A DNA stretch of 64,000 bases. Source: DASVTU01 sp036387415 (lineage in GTDB: Bacteria > Acidobacteriota > Blastocatellia > Pyrinomonadales > Pyrinomonadaceae). A program made the position numbers and the translations under genes. Numbering within the stretch: position 1 is the first letter of the stretch; every line of letters begins with the position of its first letter. The notes below the pieces were generated by a model that worked only from the letters and a program-made list of their open reading frames with translations, ran no database searches and had not been told where the DNA came from. This document shows, piece after piece, positions 1 to 8,372 of the stretch. The stretch lies in NCBI GenBank assembly GCA_036387415.1, contig DASVTU010000039.1, forward strand, positions 1,240,001 through 1,304,000, given 5' to 3'.

Positions 1-213
1 GGTTATGGCACGCTCATCCTCACGCTGACGTTGGAGAAGGCGCGCGAGCGTGGATTGAAGCGCGTGCTCCTGACCTGCGATACTGACAACGTTGGCTCCG
101 CACGCATTATCGAAAAGAACGGCGGCGTCCTCGCCGGAAGCGGAATTTCACACCGCTCCGGCAAACCGATTTCCCAATACTGGATTGAGCTAACGAACAG
201 CGGCGACGCATAA
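1..213 (+). CDS. GNAT-family N-acetyltransferase, C-terminal fragment (5' end outside window)
   Basis: The frame is open from base 1 and ends at the TAA at 211-213, so only about 70 C-terminal residues are visible. The segment LTCDTDNVGSARIIEKNGG is the typical GNAT motif in which an asparagine-serine pair precedes the helix that closes over acetyl-CoA, followed by a strand ending in QYWIEL. GNAT enzymes move an acetyl group from acetyl-CoA to an amine. The substrate cannot be read from this fragment. The next gene follows in the same direction after about 110 bases. Confidence 0.8.
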   Translation, partial: GYGTLILTLTLEKARERGLKRVLLTCDTDNVGSARIIEKNGGVLAGSGISHRSGKPISQYWIELTNSGDA

Positions 214-325
214 CCGCATCGACTCGCCCGACGACGTGTGGCGACGCCGAACCCTATCGCCCGAAACGACGTCGTTCAATGAGCGTGGCTTTCATCAAAT
301 ATCTTTCGAGGGACGACAATCCATA

Positions 326-1108
326 TTGAGTACGCTGGAACTCATCGTGCTCTGCGTGCTCTTTTTTCTGACTAGCATCATCGGCGTGGTCACGGGCAGC
401 AACTCGCTTATCACCGTGCCCGCGATGTTTCTCTTCGGCATCGACGCACGCGTCGCCGTGGCGACCAACATGTTCGGCCTCACCTTTATGAGCGTCGGCG
501 GCGCGTTGCCATTCGTCGGCAAAGGCACTTTTGACCGCAGACGGCTCCCCGCGCTCGTCGCTCTCACGCTCGTCGGTTCCATCGCGGGCGCGTTGCTGGT
601 GCTCGTCGTATCTTCACGCGCGATGCCGCTTTTCATCTCCGTCTCGATGCTCGCGGTGGCGCTTTTTACAGTGGCGACGCGCCGCGACGCCGGAGTCCAC
701 ATCGAACCGTCTGCGCCGACGCGCGCGGCGGAATGGACGGCTTTCGGCGCGACGTTTGTGCTCGGCATCTACGGCGGGTTTTTCAGTGGCGGATACGTTA
801 CACTGCTGACCGCCGCCTTCGTCGCGCTGTTTCGCATGAAGTTCGTCGAAGCCGTGGCGACCACCAAAATCGTCAACGTCTTTTCCTCGCTCGTCGCCAC
901 GCTCGTCTTCATGTGGTACGGGCTGGTCGATTACAGGCTCGGCGTGGTTTTGGCCGTCGTCATGTTCGCGGGCGGATTCGTCGGCGCACGCGTCGCGCTT
1001 CGACTCAACGACGTGTGGCTCCGCCGCATCTTTCTCACGACCGTCATCGCGCTCGCGCTCAAAATCTTGCTCTACGATTTTTTATGGAAAGGAATGTTGA
1101 AGGGATGA
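326..1108 (+). CDS. TSUP-family permease (TauE/SafE type)
   Basis: A 260-residue polytopic membrane protein with about eight hydrophobic segments in two similar halves. The first contains GVVTGSNSLITVPAMFLFG and the second GIYGGFFSGGYVTLLTAAF, the repeated glycine-rich motif of the TauE/SafE (TSUP) family, which moves sulfite, sulfoacetate or other organosulfur anions or related small molecules across the inner membrane. I chose the TTG at 326 because an upstream GAGGGA and the onset of hydrophobic sequence fit it; an in-frame ATG at 236 would add 30 polar residues unlike the family. The stop codon lies inside the left arm of a heptad-repeat palindrome. Substrate is unknown. Confidence 0.85.
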   Translation: MSTLELIVLCVLFFLTSIIGVVTGSNSLITVPAMFLFGIDARVAVATNMFGLTFMSVGGALPFVGKGTFDRRRLPALVALTLVGSIAGALLVLVVSSRAMPLFISVSMLAVALFTVATRRDAGVHIEPSAPTRAAEWTAFGATFVLGIYGGFFSGGYVTLLTAAFVALFRMKFVEAVATTKIVNVFSSLVATLVFMWYGLVDYRLGVVLAVVMFAGGFVGARVALRLNDVWLRRIFLTTVIALALKILLYDFLWKGMLKG

Positions 1109-1173
1109 GGGCGGAGGGATGAGTTAAAAACCTGTCTTTTAGCTTATCCCTCATCCCTCCGCTCTCGTCCCTT
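1102..1173. repeat. heptad-repeat palindrome A
   Basis: Left arm GGATGAG-GGCGGAG-GGATGAG and right arm CTTATCC-CTCATCC-CTCCGCT-CTCGTCC are complementary and both step by seven bases. The loop is about 18 bases. It lies between the permease and MoxR genes and contains the stop codon of the former. Confidence 0.8.
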
Positions 1174-1183
1174 GTTAAACTTG

Positions 1184-2134
1184 ATGCAGCACGTTCCCGC
1201 CACCGTCGAGCATATTTTGACGGAACTTCGCAAAGTAGTCGTCGGTCAGGACGCGGTTATCGAGCAGGTCTTGGTCGCGCTGCTGGCTGAAGGCCACGCG
1301 TTGATTGAAGGCGTGCCGGGCACGGCCAAGACGCTTCTCGTCAAGACGCTGGCGCGCATCATCGGCGCGGAGTTCGGTCGTATCCAGTTCACACCCGACT
1401 TGATGCCGTCCGACATCACTGGCACAAACGTCTTCAACGTCGCCACTTCCGCCTTCTCTCTGCGTCGCGGCGCAATCTTCACAGACATCCTGCTCGCAGA
1501 CGAAATCAACCGCACGCCGCCCAAGACGCAAGCCGCGCTCCTCGAAGCGATGGAAGAAAGACAGGTGACGATTGACGGCGAACTCCACGCGCTCTCGCCG
1601 CTTTTCACCGTGCTCGCCACGGAAAATCCGATTGAATACGAAGGCACATACCCTCTGCCCGAAGCGCAACTTGACAGGTTTCTGTTAAAGATAATCATCG
1701 ACTATCCCACGGGCGAGGAGGAGAGCCGCATCGTCGCCAACTGGGACGAAGGCTTCAACGCACGTCGCCTCGACCAAATCGACATTCACCCGCTCCCGCA
1801 GCCCGACGCCGTTTCGCAATCGCGCGCCGAAATCCGTCGCTCACGCATGGAGCCGGGCGTCAGAGCCTACGTCGTCGATATTGTGCGGCGCACGCGCGAG
1901 CATCCGTCCGTGTCTTATGGCGCAAGCCCGCGCGCATCGGTCGCGTTACTACTCTCGGCCAAAGCTCTCGCCGCGATGCGCGGTCGCGCCTTCGCTACGC
2001 CCGACGACGTGCGCGACATCGCGCGTCCCGTCCTTCGGCATCGGCTGCGCCTCCGCGCCGAAGCCGAACTCGAAGGCGCGACACACGACGCAGTCATCAC
2101 AGACATTCTCAACACCGTCGAAGTACCGAGATAG
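1184..2134 (+). CDS. MoxR-family AAA+ ATPase
   Basis: A 316-residue AAA+ ATPase. Walker A is GVPGTAKT (near residue 43), Walker B is ILLADEIN, and the segment TENPIEYEGTYPLPEAQLDR is the characteristic sensor 1 to arginine-finger region of MoxR proteins. The C-terminal helical lid includes SYGASPRASVALL, also typical. MoxR ATPases act as chaperones that work with vWA or DUF58 partners, and a DUF58 gene follows 120 bases downstream in the same direction. ATG at 1184 gives the usual length; TTG at 1172 is an alternative. The gene probably forms one transcription unit with the DUF58 gene, although a palindrome lies between them. Confidence 0.95.
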   Translation: MQHVPATVEHILTELRKVVVGQDAVIEQVLVALLAEGHALIEGVPGTAKTLLVKTLARIIGAEFGRIQFTPDLMPSDITGTNVFNVATSAFSLRRGAIFTDILLADEINRTPPKTQAALLEAMEERQVTIDGELHALSPLFTVLATENPIEYEGTYPLPEAQLDRFLLKIIIDYPTGEEESRIVANWDEGFNARRLDQIDIHPLPQPDAVSQSRAEIRRSRMEPGVRAYVVDIVRRTREHPSVSYGASPRASVALLLSAKALAAMRGRAFATPDDVRDIARPVLRHRLRLRAEAELEGATHDAVITDILNTVEVPR

Positions 2135-2251
2135 AGGTCAGAGGTCGGAGGCTAGAGGTCAGTGAAAAACTGATGTCTGATGTTTAATTTCGCCTCTCAC
2201 CTTTATCGTCCGAAACCGTCTTCTACTGACCTCTGACCTCCGACCTCTGTC
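2133..2251. repeat. heptad-repeat palindrome B (GAGGTCA family)
   Basis: Left arm 2133-2163 reads GAGGTCA-GAGGTCG-GAGGCTA-GAGGTCA and the right arm 2224-2251 is its complement in the same seven-base steps. About 60 unrelated bases form the loop. The same word family recurs at 27891-27966 and 43577-43666. Confidence 0.85.
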
Positions 2252-2254
2252 TTT

Positions 2255-3574
2255 ATGCCTTTCGTCTTCACCAAACTTTTCTACGCGTTGCTGGCGCTCG
2301 GACTTGTGCCGTTGTCGCTATCATGGGCGCGTCCGGGGTTGCGTTGGGTGGCGTTGGCATACGATGTGGCGTTGGTGTTGGCGGCGTTGGTGGATGCGCG
2401 CATCAGTCGTTTGCCTGCGGGCGTGGAAATCCGGCGCGAACTCGTCGGGCGTTTTCAGATTGGCGCGGAGACGGAGGTGCGCGTCCACGTCCTGAATCAC
2501 ACGCAGCACGATTTGACACTCCGCATCAAGGACGAGCATCCGCCGGAGATGCTGCTCTTGAGCGAACGCGAGGCGCGCGTGCGCCTTGAAGCGCAGACCG
2601 CCGCCGTGCTCGCCTATACGCTCAAGCCGCCGCGTCGAGGTCGTTTTGAGTTCGGGCAGATTGCGGTGCGTTATGTTTCGCGTCTCGGTCTGGTGTGGCG
2701 TGAAACGCGTGTGAGCGCGTCGGGAGCGGTCAAGGTGTATCCGAACATACGTCGTGCGCGCGAGGCTGATTTGAAGGCGCTCGGCGCGCGTTCACTCGTC
2801 GCGTCGCAACGTCGCACGTCCTGGCGCGGCGAGGGACGCGATTTTGAATCGCTGCGCGAGTATGTGCCGGGCGACGAGTTGCGGCACATTTCTTGGAGCG
2901 CGACGGCGCGACGCGGCAAGATGACGACGCGCCAGTATCAGATAGAACGCGACCAGACCATCCTCATCGCGCTCGACGCCGGACGACTCATGACCGCACG
3001 CATCGAAGGCGAGACGAAATTCGATGCCGCGATTCACGCCGCGCTCGCTTTGATGGCTTCGGCGGCGCGCGGCGGCGACATGGCGGGAATGGCGGTCTTC
3101 GGTCGGCGCATCAACGCCTACGTCCCGCCCTCGAAGGGGCGCGAGCAGACCGAACTCGTCCTCGAAGCTCTCTACGCGGTCGAACCCGAAATGATTGAGC
3201 CGTCGTATGCACGCGCCTTCGAGTTTGTCGCCGCCAACTGCAAACGCCGCGCGCTCGTCGTCATTCTCACAGACCTCGTAGACGAAGAAGGCTCACGCGA
3301 ACTGCTCACCTCGCTCCGCCTACTTCGCCCGCGACACCTGCCGCTCGTCGTGACCATCGGCGACCGCGACCTCCGCGCCGCCGTCGAGAACACGCCCGCC
3401 ACCTTGCGCGACCTCTTCACCCAATCCGTCGCCGAAGAAATCATGCTCCAACGCGAAGCCGCGCTCCGCCATGTCGAAGCACAAGGTGGCCTCGCCCTCG
3501 ACGTGACCGCCGCCGCCCTCGCGCCCACGCTGCTCGAAACGTACCTCCGCGTCAAAGAACGCGGCCTGTTGTGA
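2255..3574 (+). CDS. DUF58 domain protein, partner of MoxR
   Basis: A 439-residue protein with two N-terminal hydrophobic segments (residues about 5-45), a beta-rich middle and a DUF58 core. The diagnostic DUF58 motif is GRDFESLREYVPGDELRHI near residue 200, followed by a vWA-like fold containing ALDAGRLM and VILTDLVDE. DUF58 proteins are membrane-attached partners of MoxR ATPases, linked in several bacteria to envelope or stress functions. The gene order MoxR then DUF58 supports this pairing. The ATG at 2255 lies directly after the right arm of palindrome B, so the palindrome must sit in the 5' untranslated or intercistronic RNA. Confidence 0.93.
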   Translation: MPFVFTKLFYALLALGLVPLSLSWARPGLRWVALAYDVALVLAALVDARISRLPAGVEIRRELVGRFQIGAETEVRVHVLNHTQHDLTLRIKDEHPPEMLLLSEREARVRLEAQTAAVLAYTLKPPRRGRFEFGQIAVRYVSRLGLVWRETRVSASGAVKVYPNIRRAREADLKALGARSLVASQRRTSWRGEGRDFESLREYVPGDELRHISWSATARRGKMTTRQYQIERDQTILIALDAGRLMTARIEGETKFDAAIHAALALMASAARGGDMAGMAVFGRRINAYVPPSKGREQTELVLEALYAVEPEMIEPSYARAFEFVAANCKRRALVVILTDLVDEEGSRELLTSLRLLRPRHLPLVVTIGDRDLRAAVENTPATLRDLFTQSVAEEIMLQREAALRHVEAQGGLALDVTAAALAPTLLETYLRVKERGLL

Positions 3575-3585
3575 CTCAAGCAAAT

Positions 3586-3752
3586 TTCACAGGATAGACA
3601 GGACAAAGACGTGCAGGATGGACAGGGTAGAGAGAAAGGATGAGTGCAGAGTGCGGAAGGATGAATAGAAAACCTTTTGTTCGTCTCTTTTCATTCTTCA
3701 CTCATTCTTCATCCTGTTTATCCTGCAAGCTTTTATCCTGTCTATCCTGTTG
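3586..3752. repeat. nested palindrome with nonamer (CAGGATAGA-type) and heptad arms
   Basis: The outer arms are built from words such as ACAGGATAG and TATCCTGTC (3586-3627 against 3712-3752). Inside is a second pair, GGATGAG-like words at about 3636-3665 against CATTCTTCACTCATTCTTC at 3692-3714. It lies between convergent genes. The outer right arm overlaps the last codons and stop of the SpoIIM-like gene. Confidence 0.7.
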
Positions 3753-4725
3753 AATGTTCTGTTGAATTTGACTCGCGTCCGGCGAGCAGAAGATAAGCGT
3801 AGAGCGTGATGAAGGTGACGGCGGCGATGGAGAACTTGAAGGCCGGATTGATAGGAGCGGGCGAGATGAAGCCTTCGATGATGCCCGCAATGACGAGGAT
3901 GGGGATGCAACCGACGACGAGTTGGATGGCTTCATGGCCGCGTAGGCGGAGGGCGTCGAAGCGCGAGAGGTCGCCGGGGAATAGAACGGCGCTGCCGAAA
4001 AGCATTCCGGCTCCGCCCGCGATAAAGATGGCGGAGAGTTCGAGGACTCCGTGGCCGGACATGAAGGTGACGAGTTCGTTGCCGAATCCGGCGCGGTAGG
4101 TGAGCGAGAGAACTGCGCCGATGTGCCCGCCGAAGCGTGCCATCTCGTAGAGCGTGCCGAAGCCGCCGAGCGCACCGAGCGCAAAGGCGCGAAACATCAC
4201 CCAGATGTTATTCGACATGATGAAGCCCGCGCCCACCTGATTCGCCTCGTTCAGACTCTCCCACCAACGCACGCGCGCGTTGACCGCGAACTCGCGGAAG
4301 AATGGGTCGATGCCCGCGAGTTCCGAAAATTCGGGGTCGCGCCACGTCCCGACGAAACTGAGCAGAGTGAAGACGAAGAAGACCGCAAAGGCCGTCGCCG
4401 TGTAGCGCCACGTCCGTCGAAACGTCTGCGGAAAATCCTTCAGGAAGAATTGACTGACGCGCCGCCCACCTTCCAACGCTTCGGCGCGATAGATGCGACC
4501 GTGCGCGCGTATGACGAGGCTGTTGAGATAGTTGATGAGGCGTGGGTCGCGCGATTCGGCGCGTGCAATCGCCAAATCGGAAGCGGTGCGCCGATAGATG
4601 CGTCCGAGTTCTTTGACCTCTTCGCGGTGAAGGCGGCGCAGGTGCGTGCGGTCGAGCGTCTCCAACAAATGTTCGAGACGCTGCCATGCATTCTTGCCTT
4701 CGTGTATGAATCGGTCGGACGCCAC
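3742..4725 (-). CDS. stage II sporulation protein M-like (SpoIIM/DUF95) membrane protein
   Basis: A 327-residue protein. The first 100 residues are charged and helical (RLEHLLETLDR, EVKELGRIYRRTASDLA), typical of the soluble front of SpoIIM/DUF95 proteins. Four or five transmembrane segments follow, with the family motif FIMSNNIWVMFRAFALG and a GHGVLELSAIFIAGGAG segment. In non-sporulating bacteria this family travels with MoxR and DUF58 genes, as here, although this copy is convergent to them. It probably belongs to the same envelope-associated system; this is inferred from context. The last residues are encoded by a dispersed repeat arm. Confidence 0.85.
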   Translation of the reverse strand: MASDRFIHEGKNAWQRLEHLLETLDRTHLRRLHREEVKELGRIYRRTASDLAIARAESRDPRLINYLNSLVIRAHGRIYRAEALEGGRRVSQFFLKDFPQTFRRTWRYTATAFAVFFVFTLLSFVGTWRDPEFSELAGIDPFFREFAVNARVRWWESLNEANQVGAGFIMSNNIWVMFRAFALGALGGFGTLYEMARFGGHIGAVLSLTYRAGFGNELVTFMSGHGVLELSAIFIAGGAGMLFGSAVLFPGDLSRFDALRLRGHEAIQLVVGCIPILVIAGIIEGFISPAPINPAFKFSIAAVTFITLYAYLLLAGRESNSTEHSTG

Positions 4726-4840
4726 GTTTCCAGTTTAAGATATTTTTATTTGACAATCGACCATACGCAGAACAACATACGCAACGGTCTCGTTCAACTT
4801 CTCCGCCGTCGGACGCACTTCTGTCCCTGAATCAACGCCG

Positions 4841-6430
4841 ATGCCGAACGCCGCCGACAAGAAAATCGACGCGCCCGAAGAACAACTCCGGCGCGGCCTC
4901 GGCTTGCTCGATGCGACGATGATTGTCGTCGGTTCGATGATTGGTTCGGGCATTTTTATCACGTCGGCGGAATCGGCGCGGCTGGTCGGCGCGCCGGGTT
5001 GGTTGATGTTGGCGTGGGCGTTGGCGGGAGTGCTGACGCTGACGGGCGCGCTCTGTTGCGCCGAACTCGCGGCGATGATGCCGCGCGCGGGCGGGCAGTA
5101 TGTCTTCTTGCGCGAGGCTTACAATCCGGCGGTCGGGTTTTTGTTCGGCTGGTCGCTTTTCATCGTGATTCAGACAGGCACGATTGCGGCGGTCGCCATC
5201 GCTTTCGCCAACTTCACGGGCGTCCTCGTCCCAGCCGTTTCTGCGACGAACTTCATCGTCGCGCCCGTGCATCTGCCGGGCGGTCGCTACGCCGTCAGCC
5301 TCTCGACGCAGCAACTCGTCGCCGTCGTCATGATTCTGTTTTTGACCGCGACGAACACGCGCGGCCTCCAAACCGGCAAACTCATTCAGAACACTTTTAC
5401 CTTTACCAAGACGGCGGCGCTCGTCGGTCTCGTCGCGGTCGGCCTCACGCTCGGCTGGCAAGTCGGACTGCAAAACGGCGCAGCCGCGTTCACCTCCGCG
5501 TGGTGGAACTCATGGGCGAACGGTTGGAACTCGCAGGCCGTGCAACCCGCCGACGGTTCGGGTTGGAGAATCATCGAAGGATTGGCGCTCGTCATGATTC
5601 TGGGACGCGCGATGGTGGGGCCGTTGTTCGCGCAATCGGCGTGGAACAACGTGACGTTTACGGGCAGCGAAATCCGCGACCCCGGACGAAATCTACCCCG
5701 CGCGCTGCTCATCGGCTGCGCGGTCGTCGTGTTGCTCTACCTGCTCGCCAACCTCGCTTACGTCGTGACGCTGCCGCTTGAAGGCGTTCAGAACGCGCCG
5801 CAGAACCGCGTCGCCACTGCCGCGATGCAGGCCATCTTCGGCACGCCCGGCACGATTCTGATGGCCGTCGCCATTATGATTTCGACCTTCGGCTGCAACA
5901 ACGGCCTCATCCTCGCCGGAGCACGCGTCTACTACGCGATGGCGCGCGACCGTCTCTTCTTCGAGCGCGTCTCGCAGGTCAATGCGCGTCATGTGCCAGC
6001 CGTCGCGCTCGTCGCGCAAGGCGTCTGGGCGTCGCTTCTGACACTGCCGCGCACCGTCACGACCGACCCGCGCACGGGCGCGAACGTTTACGGCAACGTT
6101 TACACGCAACTGCTCGAATACATCATCTCCGCCGATTTAGTCTTTTACGCATTGATGGTCGCCAGCGTCATCATTCTGCGTCGCAAAGCGCCCCGCGCCC
6201 CGCGTCCATACCGCGCCTACGGCTACCCCTTCGTGCCATTGGTATACATCACGCTCGCCCTCCTGCTCGTCCTCGACCTCGCCTACCTCGCGCCGCAGAC
6301 CTCCGGCATCGGCTATCTGCTCGTCCTCACAGGCATCCCCGTCTACTTCATCTGGCGCAGACGTGCGACGCTCGAAACGGCGTTGCCCGACGCACAGAGC
6401 GCAAGCGTACACGAAGGCGTCGAGCGTTGA
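4841..6430 (+). CDS. APC-superfamily amino-acid permease
   Basis: A 529-residue polytopic protein with about 12 to 13 transmembrane segments. The start of helix 1, VGSMIGSGIFITSAESARLV, is the glycine-rich substrate-binding break of APC transporters. GALCCAELAAMMPRAGGQYV is the conserved second helix and loop. The polar N-terminus of about 20 residues is normal. The closest recognisable group is the LAT-like amino acid permeases; the specific amino acid cannot be predicted. It sits alone on its strand and converges on the DNA polymerase gene. Confidence 0.92.
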   Translation: MPNAADKKIDAPEEQLRRGLGLLDATMIVVGSMIGSGIFITSAESARLVGAPGWLMLAWALAGVLTLTGALCCAELAAMMPRAGGQYVFLREAYNPAVGFLFGWSLFIVIQTGTIAAVAIAFANFTGVLVPAVSATNFIVAPVHLPGGRYAVSLSTQQLVAVVMILFLTATNTRGLQTGKLIQNTFTFTKTAALVGLVAVGLTLGWQVGLQNGAAAFTSAWWNSWANGWNSQAVQPADGSGWRIIEGLALVMILGRAMVGPLFAQSAWNNVTFTGSEIRDPGRNLPRALLIGCAVVVLLYLLANLAYVVTLPLEGVQNAPQNRVATAAMQAIFGTPGTILMAVAIMISTFGCNNGLILAGARVYYAMARDRLFFERVSQVNARHVPAVALVAQGVWASLLTLPRTVTTDPRTGANVYGNVYTQLLEYIISADLVFYALMVASVIILRRKAPRAPRPYRAYGYPFVPLVYITLALLLVLDLAYLAPQTSGIGYLLVLTGIPVYFIWRRRATLETALPDAQSASVHEGVER

Positions 6431-6440
6431 CGCCGTGCAG

Positions 6441-6472
6441 TCCGAAATCCGCAATCCGAAATCCGCAATTCA
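6441..6472. repeat. single-arm heptad repeat (CCGAAAT/CCGCAAT)
   Basis: Four steps of seven bases, CCGAAAT-CCGCAAT-CCGAAAT-CCGCAAT, fill the space between two convergent genes. No complementary arm is present nearby. It abuts the stop codon of the DNA polymerase gene. Confidence 0.7.
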
Positions 6473-8263
6473 TTTGACCCACTCGTCGGCCACCTGCGTT
6501 TCGACTTTGACAGGCACTTTCTTGACATACTCTTCGCCCGCCGCGCACATCGCATCTTCCACCGTCTTCGACATGGCCTCCGCATCAGCAGCATCGGCTT
6601 CAACCACAATCTCATCGTGAATCACGTTGACGATGCGCGCCGTCGTCTCGCGGAGTCGGTCGTGCAGCAGACGCAGCGCGCGTTTGATGATGTCGGCTGA
6701 ACTGCCTTGAATCGGCGAGTTTTTGCCGTTGCGTTGGGCGAGCGAAGCGGCCTGTTTGTCTTGCGGGTCGAAGTTGAAACGCGCGAGACGACCCGCGACG
6801 GTGCGCGGCGCGGTACGTTCGCGTACAGCCTGTTGCGCGGCGGCGCGCAGCCATGCGTCGAGCGCGCGATAGGTGGCGAAGTAGCGTCGCAGAATGTCTT
6901 CGGCTTCGGTCTGCGAGAGTCCCGTCATGGTCGAGAAACGCTGCGCGCCGATGCCGTAGACGACGCCGAAATTCAGACGCTTAGCAAAATCGCGTTGCTC
7001 TCTCGTCACGGCTTCGAGCGGCGTGTTAAAGACCTGCGCGGCGGCGACGCGATGGAGGTCTGCGCCGGATTGGAAGGCGTCGATGAACCCCTGATCGCCC
7101 GTGTAGTCCGCAAGGATACGGAGTTCGATTTGGGAATAATCCGCGATGATGAGCTTGCGCCCCTCCGGCGCGCGGAAGCAACGTCGATACTCAACCGCGT
7201 GCGGCACCTGTTGGATGTTCGGATTGGTGCAGGCCATTCTGCCGGTTGGTGCGCCGATTTGGTGGAAACTGGCGTGGATGCGTTGGGTCTGTTCGTTGAT
7301 TTCTTTGAGGATGTTTTCGCCGTAGCTAGTGAGGGCTTTCTGGACGGTGCGGTAGTCGAGGAGTTTCGCAACGATGGGGTATTCGAGGGCGAGGGGTTGG
7401 AGTTTCCAGTTGCGCGTCGAATCAGGGACGGGGACGCCGAGGCGCTTGAGGGCTTTAGTGAGTTGGACGTGAGAGTCGATGTTGATTTCGGTGCGTGTTG
7501 GGCCGCCGAACATGGAGAGTTGCGCGGCTTCTTCGGAGAGTTCGTGCTGAAGTTCTTCTGCGAGTTTGGCGCGTTTCTTTTCGACGATGGAGAGTTGTTC
7601 GCGCCAGCGTTCGCGGTCGAGGAAGATGCCCGTGAGTTCGATTTGAGCGACGGGGACGACGCAATCGAATTCGAGTTTGGCGACATCCTTGAGACGGTCT
7701 GCCATCAGACGCTTGACGAGTTCGTCGCGCAAGGGAAGCATCAATGCCGCATCGCGCGCCGCATATTCGAGTTGGCCTTCGGATAACTCGCCGCTCCAAT
7801 CGCTAATCTGCAACGTCTTATCGACCGTCTCGTTCAGATAACGCGCGGCCACCTTGTCGAGACCGTGACGGTCTTCCGCGTCGCCCGCCGAGACGAGTTG
7901 GCTCGCCAAGAGCGTGTCGAACAGTCCGCCCAATTCGACGCCGAGAAAATGCTTCGTCCACTTGGCATCGAACTTGGCATTGTGTGCGACCTTGACGGGA
8001 CGCGGCGCAGCCAGCAGCCGACGGAGCGGTTCGAGCGATTCAACTTCAGACGCCGCTTCGCGCCCGTCGGCGAAACGCTTGAGGTCAAAGAGATAGACGA
8101 AGCCTTCGGGCGTGGAGAGTTGGATGAGACGCATCTCACCCGCGTAGGGGTCGAGCGAAGTTGTTTCGGAATCGAAGCCGATGGCGGCGTGTTGCTCTAA
8201 ATCTTCGACAGCCGCGCGGAGTTCGTCGGCGTCCATGATGAGGCGATAGTTGAATTCTGGCAT
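6470..8263 (-). CDS. polA: DNA polymerase I lacking the 5' nuclease domain (3'-5' exonuclease + family A polymerase)
   Basis: A 597-residue family A polymerase. The first 190 residues form a 3'-5' exonuclease with Exo I GFDSETTSLD, Exo II VAHNAKFD and Exo III YAARDAAL, so the catalytic acids are present. The polymerase part has motif A IIADYSQIELRILADYTGD, motif B KRLNFGVVYGIG and motif C VIHDEIVVEA, all intact. The 5' flap nuclease of E. coli Pol I (about 300 residues) is absent, and the start has its own AAAGAGA ribosome site, so this looks like a genuine short form rather than a broken gene. Such forms occur in several phyla and usually rely on a separate nuclease gene. The role is DNA repair and gap filling. 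Confidence 0.95.
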   Translation of the reverse strand: MPEFNYRLIMDADELRAAVEDLEQHAAIGFDSETTSLDPYAGEMRLIQLSTPEGFVYLFDLKRFADGREAASEVESLEPLRRLLAAPRPVKVAHNAKFDAKWTKHFLGVELGGLFDTLLASQLVSAGDAEDRHGLDKVAARYLNETVDKTLQISDWSGELSEGQLEYAARDAALMLPLRDELVKRLMADRLKDVAKLEFDCVVPVAQIELTGIFLDRERWREQLSIVEKKRAKLAEELQHELSEEAAQLSMFGGPTRTEINIDSHVQLTKALKRLGVPVPDSTRNWKLQPLALEYPIVAKLLDYRTVQKALTSYGENILKEINEQTQRIHASFHQIGAPTGRMACTNPNIQQVPHAVEYRRCFRAPEGRKLIIADYSQIELRILADYTGDQGFIDAFQSGADLHRVAAAQVFNTPLEAVTREQRDFAKRLNFGVVYGIGAQRFSTMTGLSQTEAEDILRRYFATYRALDAWLRAAAQQAVRERTAPRTVAGRLARFNFDPQDKQAASLAQRNGKNSPIQGSSADIIKRALRLLHDRLRETTARIVNVIHDEIVVEADAADAEAMSKTVEDAMCAAGEEYVKKVPVKVETQVADEWVK

Positions 8264-8281
8264 GTGTCTCTTTCGTGTTTA

Positions 8282-8372
8282 GAGATTGATTCATCGAATC
8301 ATTGACTCATTAACTCATTGACTGTGTGATTTAATCGGAAAATGAATCAATGAGCCGATGAGTCAATGAGCC
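8282..8372. repeat. palindrome with octamer arms (CATTGACT family)
   Basis: CATTGACT-CATTAACT-CATTGACT on the left and AATGAGCC-GATGAGTC-AATGAGCC on the right step by eight bases, not seven, and are complementary. The right arm supplies the last codons (Leu-Ala-His) and stop of the MFS gene. Confidence 0.75.

Noticed and set aside
1102..1173. Possible CRISPR or IS end signals in repeat tracts
   Set aside because: The repeats lack constant spacers, transposase genes or terminal inverted repeats of IS type; they are short palindromes with periodic arms.
6707..7786. 359-codon plus-strand frame opposite DNA polymerase I
   Set aside because: Antisense shadow of a high-GC-third-position gene; no recognised domain.
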